From Thermanaerovibrio velox DSM 12556 (GTDB taxonomy: Bacteria; Synergistota; Synergistia; Synergistales; Synergistaceae), in the NCBI RefSeq assembly GCF_000237825.1, contig NZ_CM001377.1, positions 1,364,001 to 1,428,000 on the forward strand: a stretch of 64,000 nt of DNA. Reading direction: 5' to 3'. Every line of letters starts with the position of its first letter. Position 1 is the stretch's first letter. A program made the position numbers and the translations under genes. Shown here in pieces: positions 17,562-26,756 of the stretch. The notes under the pieces were generated by a model. The model did not search any database. It saw only the letters and a program-made list of their open reading frames with translations, and had not been told where the DNA came from.

Positions 17562-17945
17562 ATGCGCGTGTTCCTTAAGATGTGCAGGAGTAAGATCCAC
17601 AGGGCCACGGTGACCGAGGCAAACCTTCACTACGTGGGCAGCATAACCATCGGCGAGGACCTCTTGGAGCTGTCGGGCATCCTGCCAGGCGAAGCGGTGC
17701 AGGTGGTGGACATAGACAACGGAAGCCGTCTCGAGACCTACGTGATATCCGGCCCCAAGGGCACCATATGCCTAAACGGCGCCGCCGCCAGGCTGGTGCA
17801 ACCGGGCGACAAGGTCATAATCATGGCCTTCGCATGGATGACCCCGGAGGAAGCAGAGGGACACCAGCCCAGGGTCGTGTTGGTGGACCAGGACAACCGC
17901 CCCACGTCGGTGATCCACCGGGAGGATCACGGAGCGGTCTGCTAA
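17562..17945 (+). CDS. panD: Aspartate 1-decarboxylase
   Basis: 127 aa, normal size. The self-processing Gly-Ser site is G26-S27 in LHYVGSIT, where the serine becomes the pyruvoyl cofactor. [12 protein letters not shown] is the classical N-terminal signature. It makes beta-alanine for pantothenate. ATG at 17562 follows GGAGGAG. The gene is separated from panC by 144 bases with a weak hairpin, so it may be only partly cotranscribed with panCBE. Confidence 0.96.
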   Translation: MRVFLKMCRSKIHRATVTEANLHYVGSITIGEDLLELSGILPGEAVQVVDIDNGSRLETYVISGPKGTICLNGAAARLVQPGDKVIIMAFAWMTPEEAEGHQPRVVLVDQDNRPTSVIHREDHGAVC

Positions 17946-17983
17946 CAGGCTAGCGAAGAACCTATCAATGCAAACGGAACTGC

Positions 17984-18008
17984 AGCCCCCTTGGCTTCAA
18001 CGGGGGCT
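17984..18008 (+). terminator. Weak hairpin between panD and panC
   Basis: AGCCCCC (17984-17990), 11-base loop, GGGGGCT (18002-18008), followed by TTGG. Probably leaky at most. Confidence 0.4.
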
Positions 18009-18089
18009 TTGGCCGTTTCGTAAGCGTGCGCAGGCGTTCCCTGTCCACGTCCAAGCAAGTTCAAGCGATACAAAGGGGAGGATGATCCC

Positions 18090-18929
18090 ATGAGGTTAGT
18101 TAGGACCCCCGAAGAGTTAAAAATCGCCCTTAAAGGAGCACAACAGGTGGGATTCGTTCCCACCATGGGGTACCTTCACAAGGGGCACCTGTCCCTTGCG
18201 GAGCGGTGCCGTCGGGATAACCGGACGGCAGTGGTATCCATCTTCGTAAACCCCACCCAATTCGGCCCCTCCGAGGACCTATCCAGGTACCCCAGGGACT
18301 TGAACGGGGACCTCGAACTGCTCCGATCCGCGGGGGTGGACCTGGTCTTCGCCCCCGAGCCGTCTCATATGTACCCCTCGGACTTCTCCACCTGGGTGGA
18401 GGAGACGAGCCTTTCGAAGGGGCTGTGCGGGGCAAGACGCCCAGGCCACTTCCGGGGGGTCTGCACGGTGGTCCTTAAGCTATTCAACCTCGTGAAACCC
18501 GATCGGGCGTACTTCGGGGAGAAGGACTACCAGCAGCTAAAGGTCATCCAAAGGATGGTAAGGGACCTGAACATGGACGTGGACGTCATCGGCTGCCCCA
18601 TCGTCCGGGAGGAGGACGGGCTGGCGATGAGCAGCAGGAACGTCTACCTCTCCCCGGAGGAACGGGAGCTTGCCCTGTGCCTTTCCCGTGCCATCCAAAG
18701 GGCCCAGGAAGAGGCATTGAAGGGGGAGAGATCCCCCAAAAGGATCATCGATGCCGCCCTGTCCGCCGTACCGGAGGACCCTAGGGTTCAGGTGGAGTAC
18801 GTGAACCTGGTGGACCCGGAGACCCTTGAGGACCTGGATGAGCTTCGCAGTGCCGCCCGCATCCTGCTGGCGGTTCGGGTTGGGACCACGAGGCTAATCG
18901 ACAACGGTCCTTTATCACTAGGAGGTTAG
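18090..18929 (+). CDS. panC: Pantothenate synthetase
   Basis: 279 aa, typical. Motifs: VPTMGYLHKGHLSL (nucleotide-binding HIGH-like region), VNPTQFGPSEDLSRYPR, FGEKDYQQL and the KMSKS-like MSSRN. It ligates pantoate and beta-alanine with ATP. The start ATG follows GGGGAGGATG. panB begins four bases after its stop, so they form one operon. Confidence 0.97.
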   Translation: MRLVRTPEELKIALKGAQQVGFVPTMGYLHKGHLSLAERCRRDNRTAVVSIFVNPTQFGPSEDLSRYPRDLNGDLELLRSAGVDLVFAPEPSHMYPSDFSTWVEETSLSKGLCGARRPGHFRGVCTVVLKLFNLVKPDRAYFGEKDYQQLKVIQRMVRDLNMDVDVIGCPIVREEDGLAMSSRNVYLSPEERELALCLSRAIQRAQEEALKGERSPKRIIDAALSAVPEDPRVQVEYVNLVDPETLEDLDELRSAARILLAVRVGTTRLIDNGPLSLGG

Positions 18930-18933
18930 CGCC

Positions 18934-19767
18934 ATGGAAAACCGAAAGGTGAGCATACCGGACCTTCACGCCATGAAGGCCAAAGGTGAGAAGATCGTAA
19001 TGCACACCGCCTACAACCACTGGCAGGCCCAGATGGCGGAAGAGGCGGGAGCAGACACCATACTTGTGGGGGACTCCGTCGGGATGGTGGAGCACGGGTT
19101 TAGCTCCACCGTTCCGGTTACCATGGAGATGATGCTGCTCCACTGCTCCGCGGTGGTAAGGGGAGCAAAAAGGCCCTTCATCATAGGGGACATGCCGTTC
19201 CTCTCCTACGAGGTGTCCCCGGAGGAGGCGGTAAGAAACGCCGGGAGGCTGATAAAAGAGGCCGGGGTCGACGCCGTAAAGCTGGAAGGTGGCAGATCCA
19301 GGAGAGACACCATAAGCGCCATAGTAAGGGCCGGCATCCCGGTGGTGGGACACGTGGGGCTCACCCCCCAGAGCGCCACCCAGCTGGGGGGATTTAAGGT
19401 TCAGGGAAAGGACCGGGAAAGGGCAAGGCAGGTGCTGGAGGACGCAGTAAGCGTCCAGGAGGCAGGGGCCTGCATGGTGGTCCTTGAGTGCATCCCCACC
19501 CCCTTGGCCAGGCTGATCACCGAGCGGCTCTCCATACCTACCATAGGCATAGGGGCAGGCCCCTTCTGCGACGGCCAGGTATTGGTTTTCCACGACCTGC
19601 TTGGCATCTTCAACTCCTTCAAGCCCAAGTTCGTCAAACGGTACCTGAACGGCAGGGAAACCCTGGTGGAGGCGCTGAGCCGTTACACCCAGGAGGTGCG
19701 GTCCCAGACCTTCCCAGAGGACCAGCATGGGTTCTCCATGGACGCCTCTGACCTGGAGGGACTCTAA
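18934..19767 (+). CDS. panB: 3-methyl-2-oxobutanoate hydroxymethyltransferase
   Basis: 277 aa. Conserved motifs: TAYNHWQA, ILVGDSVGMV, DMPFLSYE, VKLEGG, GHVGLTPQS and GIGAGPFCDGQVLV, which include the metal-binding Asp residues and the catalytic Glu. It transfers a hydroxymethyl group from methylene-THF to ketoisovalerate to make ketopantoate. It sits between panC and panE. Confidence 0.97.
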   Translation: MENRKVSIPDLHAMKAKGEKIVMHTAYNHWQAQMAEEAGADTILVGDSVGMVEHGFSSTVPVTMEMMLLHCSAVVRGAKRPFIIGDMPFLSYEVSPEEAVRNAGRLIKEAGVDAVKLEGGRSRRDTISAIVRAGIPVVGHVGLTPQSATQLGGFKVQGKDRERARQVLEDAVSVQEAGACMVVLECIPTPLARLITERLSIPTIGIGAGPFCDGQVLVFHDLLGIFNSFKPKFVKRYLNGRETLVEALSRYTQEVRSQTFPEDQHGFSMDASDLEGL

Positions 19768-19770
19768 ACG

Positions 19771-20694
19771 GTGTTCCCAAGGATACTGGTGGTGGGACTT
19801 GGAGCCCTGGGGGGCCGGATAGCCTGCCAGCTAGCTGCAGCGGGGGTGCCGGTCATGGGGGTGTCGGGCGGAGGGGCTGCGGATGGAGATGTGAAAGACT
19901 TGACCTATCAAGGCCCCGACGGAACCCAATTGCACGTCTCAATCCCCCTTGCCAAGGACCACCACGACGCCTGGAACTTCAACCCCTCCTACGCCCTGGT
20001 GGCGGTGAAGTCCTACCACTCCGATCAGGTCTGCGATTACCTCTTGAAGGCCCTGCAGGAAGGGGCCATGGCGGTGACACTTCAGAACGGCATCGGGAAC
20101 CTGGAAAAGCTTCAACGGGCCCTTGGGGAGGACAGGGCGGCGGTCGGGGTTTGCACCTACGGGGCAAGCATCCGGGATCACAAGGTCCTGTGGGGCGGAG
20201 ACGGGGAGATAGCCCTGGGCTCCCCATCGGGGAGGGATCTCTCCGACCTGGCCCGTGCCATCGCCTCCGCGGGGTTCAACGTGCGGCTTTCCAATGATCC
20301 CTTAGGGGAACTGTGGCGAAAGGCGGCGGTAAACTGCTGCATAAACCCCCTCACCGCCATCCTAAGGGTTCCCAACGGCCGCCTCCTCAAGTCCCCTTGG
20401 GCTTTGGAGCTTACGGAATCGGTGGTGCGGGAGGTGTCCCTTGCCGCCCGCCTCAACGGGGTTGATATGGATCCCGTGAGGACCGCGGGAACGGTAAGGC
20501 TCGTCATGGAAGCCACGGGTAACAACAGGTCCTCCATGCTCCAGGATCTCGAGGCCGGAAGGACCACCGAGATAGAGGCCCTGTCTCTGGAGGTGGCCAG
20601 GATATGCACCGCCGCAGGCAGCGACGCCCCGGTGTGCAGAACCCTGGGGCTTCTAGTAAAGGCCATGGAAGAACTCCCCAAGGAGAACAATTAA
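19771..20694 (+). CDS. panE: 2-dehydropantoate 2-reductase
   Basis: 307 aa. The N-terminal nucleotide-binding motif is VVGLGALGGRIA; VAVKSYHSD, LQNGIGN and LWRKAAVNCCINPLTA (containing the catalytic Lys and Asn) identify the ApbA/PanE family. It reduces ketopantoate with NADPH and completes the pantoate branch. The start is GTG at 19771, three bases after the panB stop. Confidence 0.93.
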   Translation: MFPRILVVGLGALGGRIACQLAAAGVPVMGVSGGGAADGDVKDLTYQGPDGTQLHVSIPLAKDHHDAWNFNPSYALVAVKSYHSDQVCDYLLKALQEGAMAVTLQNGIGNLEKLQRALGEDRAAVGVCTYGASIRDHKVLWGGDGEIALGSPSGRDLSDLARAIASAGFNVRLSNDPLGELWRKAAVNCCINPLTAILRVPNGRLLKSPWALELTESVVREVSLAARLNGVDMDPVRTAGTVRLVMEATGNNRSSMLQDLEAGRTTEIEALSLEVARICTAAGSDAPVCRTLGLLVKAMEELPKENN

Positions 20695-20723
20695 CCCTTT
20701 AACAACATCGCGTAAAACGTAAG

Positions 20724-20770
20724 AGGAACGGTCCAGGGGAACCGCAGCCCCCGGACCGTTCCTCCTTTGC
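20724..20770 (+). terminator. Terminator of the pan operon
   Basis: AGGAACGGTCC (20724-20734) pairs with GGACCGTTCCT (20753-20763), with an inner GGGG/CCCC; CCTTTGCCTTT follows. It lies between convergent genes and could also act on the minus strand. Confidence 0.8.
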
Positions 20771-20813
20771 CTTTACCTAACCCGTGCCCCATGGCGCATA
20801 CGAACAGGACCTA

Positions 20814-22943
20814 TTAGGGGAGAGGACCGTTCCACCATATGGGATCTCCTATGGAAAAACCAAGGGTCATCTTGCCGTCCTTGTTGTAAACAGTTATTAG
20901 TCTACCGTTAAAAAACTGACCCGGTATCGATAACGCCAGTCCAACCTCCCAGGAATCCTCGCTCCTGCTCCAGTCCCTCATTACCATGCCCGCGGTGACG
21001 AAGAGCTCCGCATTGACCCTACCCCACCAGGTCTGCATAACCGTCCCGGACAGCCCCAACCTAACCCACGCGGCCTGATCCCCCCAGAGGGGCTTATCTC
21101 CCAGGCTGTAAAGCTCCTCCTGGTCACCCAGATAAGCCCTGTGAGGAGGATAGTCACCGTCCCCGGTCTCGAGGCCCCCGCTCAACACGACCCTAAACTT
21201 GTCGTTCCAAGGGATGTATCTCTGGAAGACCGTCCTGGATAAAACCCTCTCGAGGTCCGGGGCCCATAGGTTGGTTTCAACCGAGTAGCCACTGGTTGGG
21301 AAGTTCCTTGAGTCCGTGTTGTCGTAGGAGAAGTACAGGTAGGGACCGAGAGAACTGGAGCTTCCGTCCATCTCTATCTGCTCACCCAGGATCCCCGCAC
21401 CTAACCTGGTCCTGCCGTTGTCGAAGTACCTAAGCACCCTTAACCCGTACCGCTCCCAACGGGAGGCGTTAAGCCCTTCGGGGGATATCTCCTCCTCCCT
21501 CCCGGTGAAGGTTATGCCCCATTGGGAGTTGCCGCTGTACGGTGAGAAGTAGCGCAAGACACCCCCCCAGTGATCCCCCACCCGAAGCTGCAGCTCCCCC
21601 ACATCACCCGCATTGGCCAGATCCCTCTTAACCGCAGACAGCGCGACCCACCGCTGGGAGTGAAGGTTCGTGGCGTAACCGCCCACCGAAACCTCGAGGG
21701 GTGGACGCCGCTGAAAGGACATGACCAGCGACACACCGTCCTCTTCCTCCTTGGCATACCCGTTGACCGCCAGGAACTGATCCCGCCTCATCAGGTCATC
21801 CGCCGCATCGGACACGGCATTCATGTCCAAGGGGCGCCCTATCCATGGGGAGAAACGATCCATCATGTCCCGAGCCATGGGCTCCGGCAATCCCTCTATG
21901 ATGACCCGCTTGACCAGCGATGCTTGCTGCAACCTTGCGTCATCCTTGGAAGGGCCTTGTTGCTGACCCTCCGCCAGCGCCATACGAGCATCCAACGCGG
22001 CCCGGGCAGCCTTGGCTCCCCGGTCCACGATTGCCTCGTATCCCCCGGAATCTAGAAGGCCGAACCTGGATACGTCGGGATCTATCAAGACGTCCGCCTT
22101 GGCTGCCTCTGCGGCTATGGACGAGGCGGTTATTATGTTTATCGACTGGGCCACCACGTCGTAGAGGGTCCTTATCTCCTTCCGGTCCTTCCTAACCCCC
22201 TCCGACAGGTTCACCGCCACCACGGGGAAGCCCGGGAAGAGCTCCTTGGCTATGCTGACCGGGAGGTTTGCCACCAGCCCTCCGTCCACCAAGATCCTGC
22301 CGTTCACCATCCAGGGCTCGAAAAGGCCTGGTATGGCCATGGAGGCCCTCATGGCATCCGCCAGGTTGCCCGAACGAAGAACCACGGGCTCTCCGGTCTC
22401 AAGATCCGTGGCCACCGCGGCGAAGGGGATCGGGAGCTTTGAGAAGTCCCCATCCTTCACCTTGGCGGATACGGTCCTGTTAAGAAACGACACCAGCACA
22501 GAGGCGGACATCCCCCCCATTGGGCCTATCCGGTTATGCTGCCGGTCGAAGTAGAAGTCCAAAAAGCCGGACCTAGCCTTTGGCAGGCGGTTCAGCGACG
22601 CGTCAGGGAGCAGGCCAGAGGTCCGGTCGTACAGGAGGTCCAGGATGTTATTGGTGGTGATCAACTCCTCAAGCTCAGCAGCGCTGTATCCGCAGGCGTA
22701 AAGACCACCTATTATGGCCCCCATGCTGGTGCCCACTATTCCTGCCACCGGCACCTTCCGCTCCTCCAACACCCTGAGAACCCCGATATGGGCAAAACCC
22801 CTGGTACCCCCGCCGGAGAGCACCAGGACCACCCCACGTTCATAATCGGAAGCCTCGCAAGGGGTTCCAAAGGGCACCATCGCGAAAAGGACCAATAAAA
22901 AAACGATAAAACGCACTCCCGGCTTAGAACGAACGCTTCTCAT
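20814..22943 (-). CDS. Patatin-like phospholipase with POTRA and outer-membrane beta-barrel (type Vd-like)
   Basis: 709 aa from ATG 22943 (after GGGGGTG); the longer frame starts with TTG and has no ribosome site. A signal peptide (FIVFLLVLFAMVPFG) precedes a patatin domain: oxyanion GGGTRG at 44-49, nucleophile GTSMG at 71-75 and DGG at 220-222. Around 310-390 a POTRA-like segment follows (VKRVIIEGLPEPMARDM). The remainder alternates in beta-strand fashion to the end (GFSIGDPIWWNGPLP), as in the BamA/FhaC barrel superfamily. The order matches PlpD-type (type Vd) autotransporters. It strongly indicates a diderm cell. It is 51 bases downstream of the racemase gene. Confidence 0.88.
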   Translation of the reverse strand: MRSVRSKPGVRFIVFLLVLFAMVPFGTPCEASDYERGVVLVLSGGGTRGFAHIGVLRVLEERKVPVAGIVGTSMGAIIGGLYACGYSAAELEELITTNNILDLLYDRTSGLLPDASLNRLPKARSGFLDFYFDRQHNRIGPMGGMSASVLVSFLNRTVSAKVKDGDFSKLPIPFAAVATDLETGEPVVLRSGNLADAMRASMAIPGLFEPWMVNGRILVDGGLVANLPVSIAKELFPGFPVVAVNLSEGVRKDRKEIRTLYDVVAQSINIITASSIAAEAAKADVLIDPDVSRFGLLDSGGYEAIVDRGAKAARAALDARMALAEGQQQGPSKDDARLQQASLVKRVIIEGLPEPMARDMMDRFSPWIGRPLDMNAVSDAADDLMRRDQFLAVNGYAKEEEDGVSLVMSFQRRPPLEVSVGGYATNLHSQRWVALSAVKRDLANAGDVGELQLRVGDHWGGVLRYFSPYSGNSQWGITFTGREEEISPEGLNASRWERYGLRVLRYFDNGRTRLGAGILGEQIEMDGSSSSLGPYLYFSYDNTDSRNFPTSGYSVETNLWAPDLERVLSRTVFQRYIPWNDKFRVVLSGGLETGDGDYPPHRAYLGDQEELYSLGDKPLWGDQAAWVRLGLSGTVMQTWWGRVNAELFVTAGMVMRDWSRSEDSWEVGLALSIPGQFFNGRLITVYNKDGKMTLGFSIGDPIWWNGPLP

Positions 22944-22994
22944 GAGACACCCCCCGCCGGCGATCAAGTCCAAAAGTTAAGACCCCCAAAGAAA

Positions 22995-24002
22995 TCAGCG
23001 CCCCAACAGGAAACCCCGTGGGAATACGTCACCCTCCTCCTGGATCAGCATGTTGAAACCGGTTATGCTTGACGTGCCCTTCACAAAGGGAAGCACGCTT
23101 TGGAAACCGCTGATCTTAGGGCCCTCTTCCACGTAACCGGTGAAAACGCTGCCGGTTATGCCTCGATGAACGAACTCCTCCCCAGGCCTGAGCTCCCCCT
23201 TAGCCGCCAAGACCGCCATCTTGGCGGAGGTTCCGGTTCCACAGGGAGACCTGTCAATGGCCCCCTGACCAAAGACCACGCAGTTGCGGTAGCGCCGCTC
23301 CCCCTCCTGCAGGGAGAACTCCACAAGTTCAACCCCGCATATCCTGTCCTCCTCCGGGTGGGAAGCCCGGATCTTTAGATTAACCAGCTCCCGGATCTCC
23401 AACCCCAAGGCCTGTATCCTCCTGGCCTCCCCGGGCTCTATGGAGAGCCCCAACTGCCCCGCGGGCACTATGGCGAAGAAGTTGCCCCCGAAAGCCACGT
23501 CCAACGTTACGTCGGTCCCGTCGGACAACCGGATTTTAAGATCCTCCGCATAAAGGAAGGACGGCACGTTGCCAAGCAGCGCTGCCCCCACCTGTCCGTC
23601 CTCCTGGACATCCACCAGCACTCTCACAACCCCAGCCGGGGTATCAAGGATCACATGGGTACAGGGGATATTACTCTCAACCATGCGGAGCTCCAACAAG
23701 GTCCTGGCAAGCCCGATGGATCCGTGACCACACATGGTAAGGCATCCGGAAGGGTCCATGAAGATCACGCCGCAGTGGGCCCCATCTGAACAAGGGGTGG
23801 TAACCAGCGCCCCAAACATGTCCCCGTGTCCTCGGGGCTCCCTCATCAGGAACTCCCTTAGGTCATCGTGGCGGAGCCGGAACTCCTGCCAGCGGTCCAG
23901 CATGGTGTTCCCCCGAAGCATGGGACCTCCGGATAGGACTATCCTGGTGGGCTCTCCCCCGGTGTGGGTGTCCACCACGGTCAAGATACGCTTGATCCTC
24001 AA
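22995..24002 (-). CDS. Proline racemase family protein (proline racemase or 4-hydroxyproline 2-epimerase)
   Basis: 335 aa. Both catalytic cysteines are present: C91 in TMCGHGSIG and C254 in RSPCGTGTSAK, which favours racemase/epimerase over the trans-3-hydroxyproline dehydratase (Thr at the second site). THTGGEPTRIV is the usual N-terminus. The start is TTG at 24002 behind GGGGGG. In an amino-acid fermenter a role in proline or hydroxyproline use is likely; PrdA/B reductase genes are not in this window. The exact substrate cannot be decided. Confidence 0.88.
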   Translation of the reverse strand: MRIKRILTVVDTHTGGEPTRIVLSGGPMLRGNTMLDRWQEFRLRHDDLREFLMREPRGHGDMFGALVTTPCSDGAHCGVIFMDPSGCLTMCGHGSIGLARTLLELRMVESNIPCTHVILDTPAGVVRVLVDVQEDGQVGAALLGNVPSFLYAEDLKIRLSDGTDVTLDVAFGGNFFAIVPAGQLGLSIEPGEARRIQALGLEIRELVNLKIRASHPEEDRICGVELVEFSLQEGERRYRNCVVFGQGAIDRSPCGTGTSAKMAVLAAKGELRPGEEFVHRGITGSVFTGYVEEGPKISGFQSVLPFVKGTSSITGFNMLIQEEGDVFPRGFLLGR

Positions 24003-24100
24003 AACCCATCCCCCCGCCTCTTAAGAAGTTGAGTCATGCTTTTAAGGCGATAAATACCCTCCATGCGATCGGGCTTATGCCCACACCGCCGGCACCACCG

Positions 24101-24565
24101 TCAATCCGCCTCGGGGGGCGTTATCTCAGGCCAAAGGGGCATGCCGGAATCGTCCAGCCGGTCCGGCTGCAGGGACGGGTAGTAGGGATCCACCGCCAAG
24201 GTCCGCTGGAAGGCGTTCCTGGCCCTTTCAAAATCCCCCATGGCCAGGTATGCCCGGCCCAGCCAGAACCACCCGTCCGGGGACCTAGGCACGACGGAGA
24301 CGTAGGCCCTGAGGTACCTCACCGCCTCCTTCAGCCTCCCCTCACTCACCAGCTGCTGACCACCCCTCCAGGCCTGGGTCATCAGGGGACTGCGCAGGCT
24401 CGCCCCCTTAACCGCCAGCGGCTGCTCAGCCCGCGACGGCCTTTTAACCGCCCTCACCCGGACCTTGGCCTCCGCCGGCAAGGACCCTATGGGCACGGAC
24501 CACAGGGCTAACGCCACCAGCAAAAGGGTACCCCAAAACGCAAAACCTCTCGAACGGTCAAACAT
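24101..24565 (-). CDS. Secreted TPR-repeat protein of unknown function
   Basis: 154 aa from ATG 24565, which follows GGAGGAATACCC. The signal peptide is residues ~5-33 (FWGTLLLVALALW, LPAEA). Residues ~65-135 carry two TPR-like repeats (QQLVSEGRLKEAVRYLRAY and AYLAMGDFERARNAFQRTL, each ending with Val-x-Pro). A protein-binding role in the periplasm is inferred. It is 44 bases downstream of the next unknown envelope protein gene, in one operon. Confidence 0.75.
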   Translation of the reverse strand: MFDRSRGFAFWGTLLLVALALWSVPIGSLPAEAKVRVRAVKRPSRAEQPLAVKGASLRSPLMTQAWRGGQQLVSEGRLKEAVRYLRAYVSVVPRSPDGWFWLGRAYLAMGDFERARNAFQRTLAVDPYYPSLQPDRLDDSGMPLWPEITPPEAD

Positions 24566-24608
24566 GGGTATTCCTCCTAAATCCACCGAATGGAACCGGG
24601 ATGCCAGG

Positions 24609-25544
24609 TCAGAAAAGCCCCTTCCTGGGAATGGTGAGCGGTACCATTATCACGTCCCCAATCCCTATCGGGGATCCCTTGGGCTCCTCTACAACCTCCA
24701 CCACCCCGTCCTTTTGGCTAGCGTATACCACCCTTACCCTGCCTACCCGCTGGGGGTACAACATAACCGGTTCCTCCCCATCCGCCGTCCTCGTCACGGT
24801 GGACCGCATCACCGGGAGGACGTCCCCCTCCCTCAAGGTGTCTTCGGCCCCAAGGTTCACGTGGAACCTCCGGACGTTCCTGTCCCAGGCAAGCCCATCC
24901 GCAGGGCGGGCCACCGCCACGATGCGGCCCAAAATACGATACCCACGCCTCAAAGAGACCAACTCGCCTACACATCCGTTTATGGCATCCTTCACGGCGG
25001 ACCAGTACACGGAGGCCTCAAAATCCCTCCAGAAGAAGGGCTCCCTGAGATCCCGATACTCCGGGGTCCACCTCTTAAGGTCCGAACGGGAAACCCAAGT
25101 GTATATGGGCTCCTTGGAGACCGCCCCGTAGACGGTCATCCTCACGTAAGCCACGGCGCTCATCTGAGAGCCTAATAGGTCCTTCTTGCCTATTTTAAGA
25201 TCCTCCAGGTTAACCTTGACCACCACGTCGTTGGGGCCGTAACCCCTTACGGGCCATCCAGCCCCCACCTCCTTGTCCAAAAGGGTGGCCTCCACCATGG
25301 GGGAGGACTTAAGCACGTTCTGGAAGTGCTGGGTCATCTTCTCCGGCAGGGCATCGGAGGGATCGTACCGGGACCTCCAGACCCTTACATCCGTCAAGTT
25401 GTGGATCGGGGACGCGATCCTTATCCTTATGTACCTGTCCTGGGCATCCACCACGTCCAAAGCCCCGGCGGGATTGGGACACAAAATCCATCCGAAAGGC
25501 ACCACTATTAAGACGAGAAGCCGTGCAAGTACCTCCTTCAACAT
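24609..25544 (-). CDS. Secreted protein of unknown function
   Basis: 311 aa from ATG 25544 (GGGGGA seven bases upstream; the TTG at 25559 lies inside the ribosome site region). Signal peptide residues ~5-29 (LARLLVLIVVPFG, PAGA). The mature protein is mostly beta-rich with paired acidic/basic stretches and one Cys-Val-Gly segment; the C-terminal 100 residues (RREGD-like LREGDVLPVMRS, GIGDVIMVPL) resemble a small beta-barrel of the flagellar-assembly FlgT/LPP20-like kind only vaguely. No family assigned. Downstream is the TPR gene. Confidence 0.7.
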   Translation of the reverse strand: MLKEVLARLLVLIVVPFGWILCPNPAGALDVVDAQDRYIRIRIASPIHNLTDVRVWRSRYDPSDALPEKMTQHFQNVLKSSPMVEATLLDKEVGAGWPVRGYGPNDVVVKVNLEDLKIGKKDLLGSQMSAVAYVRMTVYGAVSKEPIYTWVSRSDLKRWTPEYRDLREPFFWRDFEASVYWSAVKDAINGCVGELVSLRRGYRILGRIVAVARPADGLAWDRNVRRFHVNLGAEDTLREGDVLPVMRSTVTRTADGEEPVMLYPQRVGRVRVVYASQKDGVVEVVEEPKGSPIGIGDVIMVPLTIPRKGLF

Positions 25545-25655
25545 ACGATAATCCCCCAAACTACCCAGTATTCAGCTCCCCCTTCCAGGACGGCCATCCT
25601 AAAGGGGAAGATACGTCTTCACCAGTAACTTTCTCGACCCCCGCCAGGGGACCCA

Positions 25656-26078
25656 TTAGCGGCTCCCCTGGGCGGCCCACCTCTTCATGTCCTCCACCCG
25701 CAGCATAAGCCTCTTCTTCAAACCCTCCGGAAGCTTATCGAAGCTTGCGGAGCCATACCTCTCCAGGTTCTCCTTGAACAACCCCAAGTTAACCTCCGAT
25801 GGGAGGTAATAGTGCTCCGCCACGTCCCCCGAGGATAGGAGGGTGAGCACGAAACCATCGTGAAAGAAAACCTTGTAAAACCCGTCATCGGAGTCCCTTA
25901 TCCCAAGCTTATCACAATATTGAGGGGCCATTTGGCACGGGAAGAACGCCTCTTGAACCTTCTCAGCGGGGTAGAACTTCCACATCGCCGCCTCCCGCAG
26001 CACCTGCAAAGGGGTTGCCCAAGCGATCCCATAAAGGGAGAGGACCGCCGAGATCAGCAAAGCATACAAGGCCCTCAC
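25656..26078 (-). CDS. Small secreted protein of unknown function
   Basis: 140 aa with a signal peptide (RALYALLISAVLSLYG, AWA). The start is GTG at 26078 with a perfect GGAGGTGAT nine bases upstream. Two cysteines (PCQMAPQYCDK) could form a disulfide. No family recognised. It is 111 bases before the larger secreted-protein gene on the same strand, so the three genes 25656-26078, 24609-25544 and 24101-24565 may be one envelope operon. Confidence 0.7.
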   Translation of the reverse strand: MRALYALLISAVLSLYGIAWATPLQVLREAAMWKFYPAEKVQEAFFPCQMAPQYCDKLGIRDSDDGFYKVFFHDGFVLTLLSSGDVAEHYYLPSEVNLGLFKENLERYGSASFDKLPEGLKKRLMLRVEDMKRWAAQGSR

Positions 26079-26208
26079 AGGACATCACCTCCTATCCTTA
26101 TGATATACTTACGGCTCAAACCTTAAAAGCACCGCCTCAGACGTTGCATTCCAGGGGCGGCTTATCATATCCTTAGCGAATACATTAAGCTCTTGAGGAG
26201 GAAGGTTC

Positions 26209-26700
26209 ATGTCCGAAGAAAGATACCACAAGACTTACTCGGTCAGCTGGGACCAGATACAGCGGGACTGCAGGACCCTTGCCAGGGAGTTGGTAAAACT
26301 GCGAAGCTGGAACAGGATCATAGCGGTGGCCCGGGGAGGATTGGTGCCGGCGGCCATAATGGCCAGGGAGCTCGAGGTCCGGCTGGTGGACACGGTGTGC
26401 ATATCCAGCTACACCCTTAAAAACCAGGGGGACATGAAGATCCTCAAGAGACCAGACCTGGATGGGGTGGACGAGAACTGCCTCATCATAGACGACCTGG
26501 TGGACACCGGCAAGACCGCCAAGGTCGTTCGGGAAATGTTCCCCAAGGCCTACTTCGCCACGGTGTACGCTAAACCTGAGGGCATCCCAATGGTGGACAA
26601 GTTCGTGACACAGGTTACTCAGGACACGTGGATACTCTTCCCCTGGGAGTCCGATGCGGCCTTCTGCGACCCCATAGTGGATCAGGAGAAGCAAGGTTAA
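26209..26700 (+). CDS. gpt: Xanthine-guanine phosphoribosyltransferase
   Basis: 163 aa, close to the E. coli Gpt length. The match to Gpt is visible along the protein: YSVSWDQIQRD, IIAVARGGLVPAAIMARELE, VDTVCISSY, the PRPP loop IIDDLVDTGKTA, YAKPEGIPMVDKF and DTWILFPWE. It salvages xanthine and guanine to XMP and GMP. ATG at 26209 follows GAGGAGG. It is monocistronic and divergent from the secreted-protein genes. It complements the purine catabolic locus at 45966-64000. Confidence 0.94.
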   Translation: MSEERYHKTYSVSWDQIQRDCRTLARELVKLRSWNRIIAVARGGLVPAAIMARELEVRLVDTVCISSYTLKNQGDMKILKRPDLDGVDENCLIIDDLVDTGKTAKVVREMFPKAYFATVYAKPEGIPMVDKFVTQVTQDTWILFPWESDAAFCDPIVDQEKQG

Positions 26701-26756
26701 CCATAGATTACAGCCAAACAGCCTCCTAAGGGTAACCCAAATGACCGGGCGCGGGA

